Shown here in pieces: positions 16,151 through 25,139 of a DNA stretch of 64,000 bases (position 1 is its first letter; every line of letters begins with the position of its first letter). Source of the DNA: an uncultured Lachnospiraceae bacterium. Lineage in GTDB: Bacteria > Bacillota > Clostridia > Lachnospirales > Lachnospiraceae. The translations under genes and the position numbers were made by a program. The DNA lies in contig CAJUDM010000006.1 of NCBI GenBank assembly GCA_910584915.1, positions 1 through 64,000 on the forward strand, read 5' to 3'. The notes under the pieces were generated by a model. That model had not been told where the DNA came from. It did not search any database and worked only from the letters and a program-made list of their open reading frames with translations.

Positions 16151-17161
16151 ATGTTCACATCTTTTGACACATTAAATGAAATTCTTTCCGCACCGGGAAT
16201 GAGAAAGTGGTTTCATTTTCTCTTTGCAGAGGAGCACCTCGCTTTGTTTCCGGGAGAGTTATGGGATCAACCGTTGCGGCTTGCCGCCTTCAGGGGGCGG
16301 ACAACCTGGGGAAGTAACCTGCAGGAACTGGCGGAGCAGATCGTCGATACGGCGAATCTGGTATTGGAATTGCAGACGGGAAAAAGACGATGCCTGCATC
16401 TGCACGACTGGAAGCCATGGGAGCCGGAGGAAAACGCAGATCTTCAGGACCCGGAACAGACTTTTGTCATCGCGCCGTCCGCAGGGGAGGGAGAGGGTCT
16501 GTTAAAGCCTGCCCTGATCATATGTCCGGGAGGCGGGTATGAGTTTGTCAGCTTTCATAACGAGGGGACGCCTGTTCAGATCGTGGCGGAAAAGAGAGGG
16601 TATGTGCCTTTCATGGTCCGTTACAGAGTGGCTCCTTCCCGTTATCCGAAGCCCCAGATGGATTTACTGGAAACGATCAGGTATGTCAGGGATCATGCCG
16701 CAAAATATCATGTTGACCCCGGGCGGATAGGGATCATAGGTTTTTCGGCGGGAGGTCATCTGTGTGCGTCGTCGGCAGCGCTCTGTAAAACGCTGCTGCC
16801 GGAGGGCATGCCGAACGCGGTTGTTTTGGGATACCCGGTGATCAGCTTTGAAAAAGGTGTTACACACGAGGGGAGTGTCCTGGCGTTGATCGGGAGGGAT
16901 GACGAGGCGTTGCGGCGTGAACTCTCCATGGAAAATCTGATCACGCCTGACTTTCCACCGACATTCGCGTGGGCCTGCAGGGATGACGGGACAGTCCCCT
17001 GTGAAAATACGGAAAGGCTTGAGGCGAAACTGGAGGAAATGGGTGTCAGGCATGAATGTCACTATTATCCGACGGGAGGGCATGGCTGCGGGCTCGCGTA
17101 TGGGAATTCTGCCTGGAGATGGAGCGTTGAAATGTTTTCCTTTTTGGAGAGGCATCTGTAG
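16151..17161 (+). CDS. Alpha/beta hydrolase (esterase/acetyl-xylan-esterase type)
   Basis: The 336-residue enzyme has an N-terminal region of about 110 residues that I cannot assign and a C-terminal alpha/beta-hydrolase domain. The oxyanion segment is IICPGGGYEFVS, the nucleophile serine is in GFSAGGH (near residue 199), an acid lies in ACRDDGTVPCENT and the histidine in TGGHGCGLA. This layout matches BD-FAE/Axe-type carbohydrate esterases that remove acetyl or acyl groups from plant glycans or sugars. No signal peptide is seen, so action on imported substrate is likely. AGGAGGG precedes the ATG. Confidence 0.85.
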   Translation: MFTSFDTLNEILSAPGMRKWFHFLFAEEHLALFPGELWDQPLRLAAFRGRTTWGSNLQELAEQIVDTANLVLELQTGKRRCLHLHDWKPWEPEENADLQDPEQTFVIAPSAGEGEGLLKPALIICPGGGYEFVSFHNEGTPVQIVAEKRGYVPFMVRYRVAPSRYPKPQMDLLETIRYVRDHAAKYHVDPGRIGIIGFSAGGHLCASSAALCKTLLPEGMPNAVVLGYPVISFEKGVTHEGSVLALIGRDDEALRRELSMENLITPDFPPTFAWACRDDGTVPCENTERLEAKLEEMGVRHECHYYPTGGHGCGLAYGNSAWRWSVEMFSFLERHL

Positions 17162-17234
17162 GATCATGGTTTACGGTATGATCTGAGGGCTGTTTTCTTC
17201 ATTGATCGTGGACTAAAATGCAGGGGAGGCAAAT

Positions 17235-18839
17235 GTGTTTGGAGAAAAATTTATACGTTGTATAGCCGTAACAATGATATTTATGGCAGTTCTGACCGGT
17301 TGTGCGAAAACGGAAGTTCCACAGGATACAGATGCAGAGATAGAAGAGCAGATGCCGCAGGCAGAGGGTGAGTCGGCAGAGGCTGCGGAAGATACATTAC
17401 AGATGCCGGATGAACCTGTGGGTGCGATCGTCGGAACGTGGGAAAATGCACCTGATCCGGAAAGAGAGTGGATGACGTCGTATAAAACCTGTTTTTCTCC
17501 GGATGGACGGGCTGTGCATTATGGCTTTAGAAACGTGGATTTCGGGACATGGACACAGGATGGGGATGTCTATACGGTGTATTTTGATGACTGCAGTTAT
17601 TTGAGGATTGACGGCGGAAACCATCATGTTCCTTCATACACGCTCACCTGTCGGCTGGAAGTTTCGGAAGATGGCGAGAAAAAGATTCTGCATCGAGATA
17701 CGGAGAGAGAAACCGAGATACCGCTGGAAGTGGAGACATGGGATGGGATAGAGCGGTATACCGCTGTCGATCTCGATGATTATGGCTGTCCGCTTTCTTA
17801 TGAGAGCGGTTTATCGGAAATCCATGAAGATGCCTCGGATTATTATTCGGGATTTGCAGAGCACGGCGATCTTTTGAAGCAGGGACTTTTGGAGATAGCC
17901 GGGCTTCTGGCGGAGGGAAAAGAAACAGAGCAGGATCTGGCGGCTTTGCCGGGGACTCTCAGAGAAATTGGAACTTACGATTTTACCGGGGACGGCAGGG
18001 AGGAGATACTTGTCAATGTTTTACCCCTCAATATTCCGGTTATTTTTGATGTTTTGCTGGATGATTATAAGGAGGCGGTCTACATTATTTCTCCTGCTGG
18101 TGATGGAAGTTACAGTATTCTGGCGGAGAATACGGAGTTTGAGATGGATTATATTGATATACTGGCTGACGGGACGGAATTGCTCTCGTCGAACTACTGT
18201 TCTTATTTCTTTCGTTCCTGGAAAAGTGGCGTCAGATATCATCTGGGATACAGAGAAGGAGAAATCGTGGTGGACAGAGTGGAGTCTTATGATTGGCGTC
18301 AGGATTATCCTATGATAAATTATGTGAATGATTTTAAGAATGGAGTCTTTTACGTTTATGTCGCAAGAACTGTGAAGGAAGGGCAGTTAGAGCAATATGG
18401 ACGCTATATCGATTTGGAGGACAGCATTAAAATATATGAGGAAAAGTTTGAACCGGTTTTTCTTCCTTTTACCGGGTGCAAACCGGGAGAAAATGATTAT
18501 TCCGCGGTATATTTTGTTTATCCCGCCTTCCCCGAAACATGGTGGATGTGCGGGGGCATATACCCGGAGGAAGGGGAAAGTCTGGTTACCGATTGGGTTA
18601 CGAGAGCGAAAAATGATGATCCCGATGAGATGCTGAGAGAGGCGGTGGAAAAATCCGGGTATGAAATGGAGAAAAAGGCGTATCCCTGGACCGATGAGAC
18701 GAAAGAAAATGTGATCGGACTGCTCCGATGCCCGGTGGCGGATTATTATTATATCTCGGAGGACTATGTCGCCTATTATACGAGAGGGAACATTTATTTT
18801 GATGAAATTGAAGTAGCCGGCTCTTTTAAAGAGAGATGA
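17235..18839 (+). CDS. Lipoprotein of unknown function, copy A of a tandem pair
   Basis: The 534-residue product has a lipoprotein signal peptide with lipobox LTGC (about residues 19-22), an acidic linker, and a large globular part opening AIVGTWENAPDPEREWMTSY, which resembles the start of lipocalin-like or stress-sensing extracellular domains. GTG start behind AGGGGAGG is shared with copy B at 20974. The two proteins are alike along their whole length. The last codons after FDEIE (AGSFKER) differ from copy B and run into a broken reading frame, so the 3' end may be rearranged. Family unknown; probably surface-exposed. Confidence 0.75.
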   Translation: MFGEKFIRCIAVTMIFMAVLTGCAKTEVPQDTDAEIEEQMPQAEGESAEAAEDTLQMPDEPVGAIVGTWENAPDPEREWMTSYKTCFSPDGRAVHYGFRNVDFGTWTQDGDVYTVYFDDCSYLRIDGGNHHVPSYTLTCRLEVSEDGEKKILHRDTERETEIPLEVETWDGIERYTAVDLDDYGCPLSYESGLSEIHEDASDYYSGFAEHGDLLKQGLLEIAGLLAEGKETEQDLAALPGTLREIGTYDFTGDGREEILVNVLPLNIPVIFDVLLDDYKEAVYIISPAGDGSYSILAENTEFEMDYIDILADGTELLSSNYCSYFFRSWKSGVRYHLGYREGEIVVDRVESYDWRQDYPMINYVNDFKNGVFYVYVARTVKEGQLEQYGRYIDLEDSIKIYEEKFEPVFLPFTGCKPGENDYSAVYFVYPAFPETWWMCGGIYPEEGESLVTDWVTRAKNDDPDEMLREAVEKSGYEMEKKAYPWTDETKENVIGLLRCPVADYYYISEDYVAYYTRGNIYFDEIEVAGSFKER

Positions 18840-19218
18840 CAATTTTGGACGCTATGTCAGAGCGTCGGCGGAGCTTGCATATGAGGATACAACAGAGATC
18901 ATTAAGCAGAAAATGGATCAGTGTGAAGACCTTACATTGGGTGATTTCTGGGAACCGTTTTATTCTTTGGAGGAGTTGTCTCTGCTGACGAGGGTGGATC
19001 TGCCGGGGTATTACTATGTTGTTCCGGGAACGGAGGGGACAGAAAGCGAAGAAATATCCGACGGGGATGCAGAGGATTTCTGGGAGGGGGATTATATTTA
19101 TTATAGCGGCCTGACAAGACAGGAGGGACAGCTCTGCCATGTTGTTTATTATGTAAAAAATGAGGAAAGAAATTCCTATCTGATAAGTGATGATACGGGT
19201 GAGATACAGGAGGAGTAG
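18820..19218 (+). pseudogene. Gene remnant without a start, downstream of lipoprotein copy A
   Basis: An open stretch in the next frame reads ...KRDDNFGRYVRASAELAYE... through LGDFWEPFYSLEELSLL to a TAG at 19216. It has protein-like composition but no ribosome binding site or credible start; the only ATG (18913) has no Shine-Dalgarno. It begins exactly where copy A ends, in a different frame, suggesting the 3' part of a related gene left by deletion or frameshift at the junction. The family cannot be named. Confidence 0.5.
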
Positions 19219-19265
19219 AGGTAAGCGCGATAGATCGGATTGTGAGCGGGGAAGAGGTGCAGTGT

Positions 19266-20819
19266 GTGAAAACAAAAGAAACCGTCGGAAGGATGGCAAT
19301 GTTTCTGATATTGCTTTTATGGCTGGCAGGGTGCGGCAGGCAGGAAGCAGTCGGGGAAGCGGTTGAGGACAGTACAGGTATATTGCAGGCGGAGAAGCAG
19401 GGAAATCCGGCTGAGCAGGGTGATGTACAGAATGATGCCGGAGGGCAGACGGAAAGTGTGGAGAAAGAGATTCCGGTTGATTTTCCTTTTGATGAACCAG
19501 ATTCCTTTCAGCTTGTGCTTGTGCGATCGGAGGAGTCTGCCGGGGAATATGAGTTGCGGCTTTACGATAAAAACAGAAAATTATTGCAGGCGATTCCCTG
19601 CGGTGTGCTTACAGAACCGGTACGGTCTTCACATGACGACCTCATTTATGGCGGCGAATGTCTGCAGATTTTCCCGGCTGACAGTGATATGGGGCTGCTT
19701 TTTGAGTGGAACAGTGAGGAGGGAAGGTTTTGGGATCATACGATCCGGATACCGAAGTATGTTGAAAATCAGAAAGATATATTGTTCTCCTCAGAGGAGA
19801 ATAATGTATGTCAGATAAAGAAAATATATCAGTTAAATTTTGCAAAAAAGTGTGCGGACGAAATCCGGTCGTGGGAACTGCAAAAAGATACAGGGAGGCT
19901 TGTGATATGGGATGAACTTGAGGAGAAAAGCCTGTTTGAGGGAACCGTTGAGCTGGATGAGGAGGGGAATCTTCTCAATATAAAGTATTATGATATGTTG
20001 TTCCGGGAAGATTGCTATCGGCTTTGGGATTATAAAGAGGATTCCACTGTAAGGATATGCCTGGATGATGCACCGGAAAAAGGAGTTGCAGCATCTCAGG
20101 GGTTTGCCCGGATTCAAAAAGAGTTGTTCGGTGAGGATGGGTACAGCGCGGAATATGAAAACACAGAGGAATTTCTTACTGATTTTGGAGTGGAAGACGA
20201 TAGTCCCGTATATCAGTATCGTGACCGGTATGATAACCTGCAGTTGGAATTATATAAAGATGGCTCTTCGGAACAGTTTCTGGGGATTATCTATGAGTAT
20301 AACTTTGACAATGAGAAGAAAAAATGGACAAAAGCGTATGGCTTTACCATAAATAATGTCCGGGAAGAGGAATGGGAAGACAGGGATATTTTTAGCGCGA
20401 GGTCTGTTTACGGAGAGGATGTTATGGAGTATGTATATGATCCGGAGGTGACCATACAATATACGCCGTCCGGACAGATAGACCATTACTGTTTAAGGAG
20501 GATGGCGGAGCGGGAAGTGGATGGAGAAATAAAAGATACGATGTGTACGGCACTGGAAATGGATTATATCTATCGCGATGACAGTACTCTCTTTTACCGG
20601 GATTATCGGCATGATCCTTATCTGTTCAGCACGACACTCTCAACTTTGAGAAGTTTTTATGATGAGGAGGGAAGGGTCATATATGAGAGCGGTTATATTA
20701 CGCACGGGAAACTGGAATATTATTATATTTACGATGATAAGAGAGAGTTTCCGACGTATTGTCTTTGTATCGATCATGATCTGGGGTATGCCGTCCCGGA
20801 TCTGGTGAGGTATGAGTGA
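19266..20819 (+). CDS. Lipoprotein of unknown function
   Basis: The protein of 517 residues has a signal peptide with lipobox LAGC (MFLILLLWLAGC), an acidic linker and a long domain rich in Tyr, Asp and Glu. Short repeated patterns such as YxxxG-xIxxYxxxR and the ending YYYIYDDKREFPTYCLC suggest a beta-rich fold of RHS/YD-like appearance, but no family is certain. GTG at 19266 is preferred to the one at 19242 because it places a compact signal peptide at the N-terminus. It lies between the two copies of the duplicated lipoprotein. Confidence 0.7.
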   Translation: MKTKETVGRMAMFLILLLWLAGCGRQEAVGEAVEDSTGILQAEKQGNPAEQGDVQNDAGGQTESVEKEIPVDFPFDEPDSFQLVLVRSEESAGEYELRLYDKNRKLLQAIPCGVLTEPVRSSHDDLIYGGECLQIFPADSDMGLLFEWNSEEGRFWDHTIRIPKYVENQKDILFSSEENNVCQIKKIYQLNFAKKCADEIRSWELQKDTGRLVIWDELEEKSLFEGTVELDEEGNLLNIKYYDMLFREDCYRLWDYKEDSTVRICLDDAPEKGVAASQGFARIQKELFGEDGYSAEYENTEEFLTDFGVEDDSPVYQYRDRYDNLQLELYKDGSSEQFLGIIYEYNFDNEKKKWTKAYGFTINNVREEEWEDRDIFSARSVYGEDVMEYVYDPEVTIQYTPSGQIDHYCLRRMAEREVDGEIKDTMCTALEMDYIYRDDSTLFYRDYRHDPYLFSTTLSTLRSFYDEEGRVIYESGYITHGKLEYYYIYDDKREFPTYCLCIDHDLGYAVPDLVRYE

Positions 20820-20973
20820 GCTGACAGGCGTTGCATTATTTCTGAGGTGAAACGTTAGAGTATGCTGTTGTTGATAAGATAAGTTTGATATTATAAAGGC
20901 GATAGTGAAAGACTTAAGGATGGTTTTTCTCGTTGATTTTTTGTGGAAAAATGAAATGCAGGGGGCTGAATAC

Positions 20974-22557
20974 GTGTTCGGGAAAAAATTTAGACGTTGT
21001 ATAACAATAACAATGATATTCATGGCAATTTTGACCGGTTGTGCAAAAACGGAAGTTCCACGGGATACAGTTGCAGAGATAGAAGAACAAAAGCCGCAGA
21101 CAGAGGATGAGCCAGCAGAAACTGCGGAAGATACATTGCAGATGCAGGATGAATCCGTGAGCGCGATCGTCGGAACATGGCAAAATACACCCGATCCGGA
21201 GAAAGAATGGATGACATCCTATAAAACCTGCTTTTCTCCGGATGGACGGGCTGTGCATTACGGATTTAGAAACGTGGATTTCGGAAGTTGGACACAGGAT
21301 GGGGATATATACACGGTGTATTTTGATGATTGCAGTTATTTCGGGATTGACGGCAGAATCCATTCCCTTCCCTCATACACGGTTACCTGCCGGTTGGAAG
21401 TTTTGGAGGATGGAAAGGTAAAGATGCTGCATCGAGATACGGAGAGAGAAACTGAGATACCACTGGAAGTGGAGACATGGGATGGGATAGAGTTGCATAC
21501 CGCTCAGTATACCGCCGTCGATCTCGATGATTATGGATACCCGCTTTCTTATGAGAGCGGCTTATCGGAAATCTGTGAATATGCTTCGGATTATTATCCG
21601 GGATTTGCAGAGTGCAGCGATCTTTTGAAGCAGGGACTTTTGGAGATAGCCGGGCTTTTGGCAGAGGGGACGGCAACAGAGATGGAACTGGCGGCTTTGC
21701 CGTGTACTCTCGAAAATGTTGTAACATATGATTTTACCGGGGACGGCAGGGAGGAGGTACTCGTCCATGTTGAATCTTTTGGTGTTTCGGTATATGGGCA
21801 GGAAGAGGCAATCTATATTGTTTCTCCTTTAAGGGATGGCAGCTATGGTATTCTGGCGGAGAATATGGATTTTAAGAGAGGTTATACCGATATACTGGCT
21901 CCTGACGGAACGGAATTGCTCTCGTTAGGCTATGCCTCCGCTTCTTCCTGGAAGGGCGGCATCAGATATCATCTGGGGTATCGGGAGGGGACGATCGTGG
22001 TGGACAGAGAGGAATCCTATGGGTTTCATTGGGATTGCCCGTTGATAAATTATGTAAATGATTTTAAAAACGGCATCTACTATGTATATGTCGCAAGAAA
22101 TCCGTATGAAGGGGAGTCAGAATGCTACGGATCCTATATCGATCTGGAGGACAGTATTAAAATAGACGAGGAAACCTTTTTGCCGGTTTTTCTTTCTTTC
22201 ACTGGATACGAAGGAAGAGAGAATGATTACCCTGCGGTCTATCCGCTTTGCCATCCTTTTTCAAAGAACTGGTGGCTGGATGGCGGAAAATACCCGGAGG
22301 ATGGGGAAGCTTATGGGCAAGGGATGGCAGACTGGATCGCGGAAGCGGAAGATGATAATCCCGATGAGATGCTGAGAGAGGCGGTGGAAAAATCCGGGTA
22401 TAAAATGGAGAAAAAGGCGTATCCCTGGACCGATGAGACGAAAGAGAATGTGATCGGACTGCTCCGATGTCCGGTGGCGGATCATTATTATATTTCGGAG
22501 GACTATGTTGCTTATTATGCGAGAGGGGAAGTCCATTTTGATGAGATGGCGCAGTGA
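20974..22557 (+). CDS. Lipoprotein of unknown function, copy B of a tandem pair
   Basis: The protein of 527 residues is a close paralogue of the product of 17235-18839: same GTG start context, same lipobox LTGC, same opening AIVGTWQNTPDPEKEWMTSY and the same late segment DETKENVIGLLRCPVADHYY. Similarity is strong but uneven; the 3' third is nearly identical in DNA. A longer in-frame reading from 20905 is rejected because it would bury the signal peptide. It ends at FDEMAQ, shorter than copy A, and is followed by a clear terminator. Confidence 0.75.
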   Translation: MFGKKFRRCITITMIFMAILTGCAKTEVPRDTVAEIEEQKPQTEDEPAETAEDTLQMQDESVSAIVGTWQNTPDPEKEWMTSYKTCFSPDGRAVHYGFRNVDFGSWTQDGDIYTVYFDDCSYFGIDGRIHSLPSYTVTCRLEVLEDGKVKMLHRDTERETEIPLEVETWDGIELHTAQYTAVDLDDYGYPLSYESGLSEICEYASDYYPGFAECSDLLKQGLLEIAGLLAEGTATEMELAALPCTLENVVTYDFTGDGREEVLVHVESFGVSVYGQEEAIYIVSPLRDGSYGILAENMDFKRGYTDILAPDGTELLSLGYASASSWKGGIRYHLGYREGTIVVDREESYGFHWDCPLINYVNDFKNGIYYVYVARNPYEGESECYGSYIDLEDSIKIDEETFLPVFLSFTGYEGRENDYPAVYPLCHPFSKNWWLDGGKYPEDGEAYGQGMADWIAEAEDDNPDEMLREAVEKSGYKMEKKAYPWTDETKENVIGLLRCPVADHYYISEDYVAYYARGEVHFDEMAQ

Positions 22558-22571
22558 GCTGTTGAAACTGG

Positions 22572-22596
22572 AGCCGAAGGAGTTTTTGGCTTTTTT
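22572..22596 (+). terminator. Intrinsic terminator after lipoprotein copy B
   Basis: AGCCGAA (22572-22578) pairs with TTTGGCT (22585-22591) with one G-U pair around a six-base loop and is followed by five more T. Confidence 0.7.
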
Positions 22597-22613
22597 GTAG
22601 ATCATGGAGTATA

Positions 22614-22738
22614 GTGTGAGAAGAACTTCTAACGCTCACAACAAGGGCTGTTTCGCGAAGAAGTTCTAAGTCTCACACAGGAGAATGCCTGAAACACGGC
22701 ATTCTCCGCACCGATTTGAGATTCCGCGATGCGGAATC
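22614..22738. repeat. Cluster of three strong inverted repeats
   Basis: Hairpin 1: GTGTGAG (22614-22620) plus AGAACTTCT (22622-22630) pair with AGAAGTTCT (22659-22667) plus CTCACAC (22672-22678) around a 28-base loop and a small internal loop. Hairpin 2: GAGAATGCC (22681-22689) and GGCATTCTC (22698-22706), perfect, 8-base loop. Hairpin 3: GATTCCGC (22720-22727) and GCGGAATC (22731-22738), perfect, 3-base loop. They follow each other within 125 bases between a terminator and the WG-repeat gene. This could be a dispersed palindromic element, a structured leader or a small RNA. Confidence 0.7.
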
Positions 22739-22789
22739 ATGGCGGTTAGAGTGAAAGGCAAGATGATTTCTGAGGGGATAGGGCACAGA

Positions 22790-25042
22790 ATGAAAGCAAA
22801 AGATAAAAAAACGGTTTTCAAATTGGCGATTTTGGCAATGTTGTTTTTACTGACAGGATGCGGTGGTCAGGGCGGTGCCTGCGGGATGATGGAGCCCAAG
22901 GCGGAGACGAAAGAAAATGACACAAGTGTCGGAAATTTTCCTGCAGAATATGCGGAGGGGGAATCTGCTGCCGGTGGAGAGGTTGATGCCGACGGGGAGG
23001 AGCAAACGGACTTGACGGATTCACCGGACTCCATCGCCGTAATCTCTCCGGACGGGGAAAAGATCGAGTGGGCGGTGTACTCGGAAGGGGTTTACTGCTA
23101 CAGCAATGCCGGTGATTTTTTATCGGATGAGGGAAGTCTCTATGGGTATCTGTCGGAGGACGGCAGAGAGATAACTCCCTGCATATACAGCGAGGCAGCC
23201 CCCTTTTCCGAGGGGCTTGGGTGCGCGCTCTTGGATGGGAAATACGGATATATCGATAAAGATGGGGAGGCGGTCCTGCCGTTTATCTATGATCAGGCTT
23301 CCCCATTTCGGGAGGGTGTGGCTTATTTTTCCATTGGGGAGGAATACGGGCTGATCGATCGGGAGGGCAATGTGGTGCTGGAGCTGACGAACTGCGACAG
23401 CATCAGTTCGTTTCGGGAGGGGCTTGCGTATTTCAGCGTGGACGGGCTGTACGGGTATATGGATCAAAGCGGCGAGGTTGTGATCGAGCCGGTTTACGAG
23501 GATGCCGGGTATTTTTACGGGGGACTTGCGGTGGTGATGAGAGGCGGATTTCTCGGGGTGATTGGCAGGGACGGCGGAGAGGTGCTTCCGTTCGAATATG
23601 AGGACATCACGCTGGAGGATGCCTGTATCACTGCCCGGAAGGAAGGCATGTTTTATTTTTATGACAGGGGCGGCAGAGAGGTCTCCTCGAGTGATTGGGA
23701 TGAGGTGTGGAAGGGAAGAGATGGCAAAGATGTTTTTTATCTGAAGAAAAATGGAAAAGAGGGATTGGCAGACAGAGAAGGAAGGGTCATATGGAATCCC
23801 ATATATGAACGTCTTATAGCAGTCCCCGGAAAAGAGTTTGCAATAGTGCAGAACGGAAATGGAAAGTACGGCGTTCTGGATTATGACGGTCAGGTCAGGG
23901 TGCCGTTTCTCTACAGCGATATCCGCTGTGTGGGGGATAGGAGCGTCCGGTATGGCTCGGAGGCGGATGACGGGCTGTATGTTACAGATGCGGATACCGG
24001 AAAGGCGGGATATCTTTCCGGGGATGATTTTTCTGTGAAAATACCAGTGATCTACGACAGCCTGGGGGATTTTATGGAGGATAAAGCGGTTGTTCAGTTG
24101 GACGGAAAAGAGGGTATCGTCCGGTACGACGGGACAGTGGAGATGCCTTTGGAGTATGACAGGCTCAGGTTGTTTTCCGACGGTTCCATGGCGATACGGA
24201 GGGGTGAGATGTGGGAGCTGACAGACAGGAACGGAGATGAGCTATTTACCATAGAATGTGATTTTATCAACGAATGGGGAGACGGTTATGAGATATCGAC
24301 GGAGGATGGGTACAGCTTTTGTGACAGACAGGGCAGGGAGGTCGTATCTCACGATGACGGTTATCGCTTGAATAATGACAGAGTCTTTGAGGCGGAGAAC
24401 AGTTATATTCTGGGTGGCAGCATTCTGCTGAAAACAGGGTGGGAAGACGGCGGAGTCTGTGAGGAGGCGGTTTTGGCAAACCAGATCACGCCGCGCGTGG
24501 GGGCTTTTGCGGAATTTATGAAAAACGGGAGCATCACTACCGATACCACGGGACCGGAAACGACGATGGATGCGGAGAGCCTGCGGCAGTGCAGGAGATT
24601 CGGCAAGTTGTACCGGGCGGGAGACGGCGGGAACCTCTTTTTGTATTTTTATGCAGAGCCCTGGAAACAACCGATGTTTCCCGAGTCTTACAGTGGATTT
24701 TTTGCCGCGGAAAATGGACAGGCGAAACAGCTGCTGGCGGCTTCTGAGTGCGGCGGTTCTTTCAGGGGCGACAGGGCGTGTCTGTGGTATGATACGGAGG
24801 AAGAGGTACTGAAGCCGGGTATTGTAGGAAGCCGGGGCGGCTTTGGCGGATTTGCGTACGGCGGAACTGTCTATAAAATGAAACGGGGAAATGCCGTTGT
24901 TGAAAATTCTTTTGATCACGTGGAAGAAGTATTGAAGGATAGTGAGGTGTCGGAGAAATTTTTTGTCGGAGATAAAGAGGTGTCGGAGGAAAAATATCTT
25001 GCGGTGGAGGGCAGGTATCGGGAGTATGTGCCAATAAGATAA
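22790..25042 (+). CDS. WG-repeat lipoprotein
   Basis: The 750-residue protein has a lipoprotein signal peptide with LLTGC and a chain of WG-type repeats from about residue 95 onward, for example YGYLSEDGREITPCIY, YGYIDKDGEAVLPFIYD, YGLIDREGNVVLEL and YGYMDQSGEVVIEPVYED. Such repeats form beta-propeller-like or solenoid surface domains and are often expanded in gut Firmicutes. The C-terminal third lacks clear repeats. The ATG at 22790 gives a normal signal peptide; earlier in-frame starts lie in the palindrome cluster. Ligand unknown. Confidence 0.85.
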   Translation: MKAKDKKTVFKLAILAMLFLLTGCGGQGGACGMMEPKAETKENDTSVGNFPAEYAEGESAAGGEVDADGEEQTDLTDSPDSIAVISPDGEKIEWAVYSEGVYCYSNAGDFLSDEGSLYGYLSEDGREITPCIYSEAAPFSEGLGCALLDGKYGYIDKDGEAVLPFIYDQASPFREGVAYFSIGEEYGLIDREGNVVLELTNCDSISSFREGLAYFSVDGLYGYMDQSGEVVIEPVYEDAGYFYGGLAVVMRGGFLGVIGRDGGEVLPFEYEDITLEDACITARKEGMFYFYDRGGREVSSSDWDEVWKGRDGKDVFYLKKNGKEGLADREGRVIWNPIYERLIAVPGKEFAIVQNGNGKYGVLDYDGQVRVPFLYSDIRCVGDRSVRYGSEADDGLYVTDADTGKAGYLSGDDFSVKIPVIYDSLGDFMEDKAVVQLDGKEGIVRYDGTVEMPLEYDRLRLFSDGSMAIRRGEMWELTDRNGDELFTIECDFINEWGDGYEISTEDGYSFCDRQGREVVSHDDGYRLNNDRVFEAENSYILGGSILLKTGWEDGGVCEEAVLANQITPRVGAFAEFMKNGSITTDTTGPETTMDAESLRQCRRFGKLYRAGDGGNLFLYFYAEPWKQPMFPESYSGFFAAENGQAKQLLAASECGGSFRGDRACLWYDTEEEVLKPGIVGSRGGFGGFAYGGTVYKMKRGNAVVENSFDHVEEVLKDSEVSEKFFVGDKEVSEEKYLAVEGRYREYVPIR

Positions 25043-25044
25043 TA

Positions 25045-25074
25045 TTGTTATTGATGTGATAAATTTGGTATAAT
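25045..25074 (+). promoter_or_regulatory. Promoter for nth
   Basis: TTGTTA (25045-25050) and TATAAT (25069-25074) are 18 bases apart, and TGG just before TATAAT gives an extended -10. Confidence 0.6.
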
Positions 25075-25139
25075 AATCATGGCGGCGTGGCGGTCAGTCC
25101 GACATAGTATTACTAACGACGAGAAAAGAGGAGAAACCA

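Larger units (their letters stand above)
17235..22540 (+). repeat. Tandem duplication of a lipoprotein gene with an unrelated gene between copies
   Basis: Copy A (17235-18786) and copy B (20974-22540) are similar in DNA from the ribosome binding site (AATGCAGGGG) to near the stop. The last about 130 bases before the GATTATTA/GATCATTA segment are almost identical, more than the middle, which suggests gene conversion. A lipoprotein gene and a gene remnant lie between the copies. Confidence 0.75.

Noticed and set aside
17162..17183. GATCAT/ATGATC hairpin after the esterase gene
   Set aside because: Short stem, no immediate T run; not a convincing terminator.
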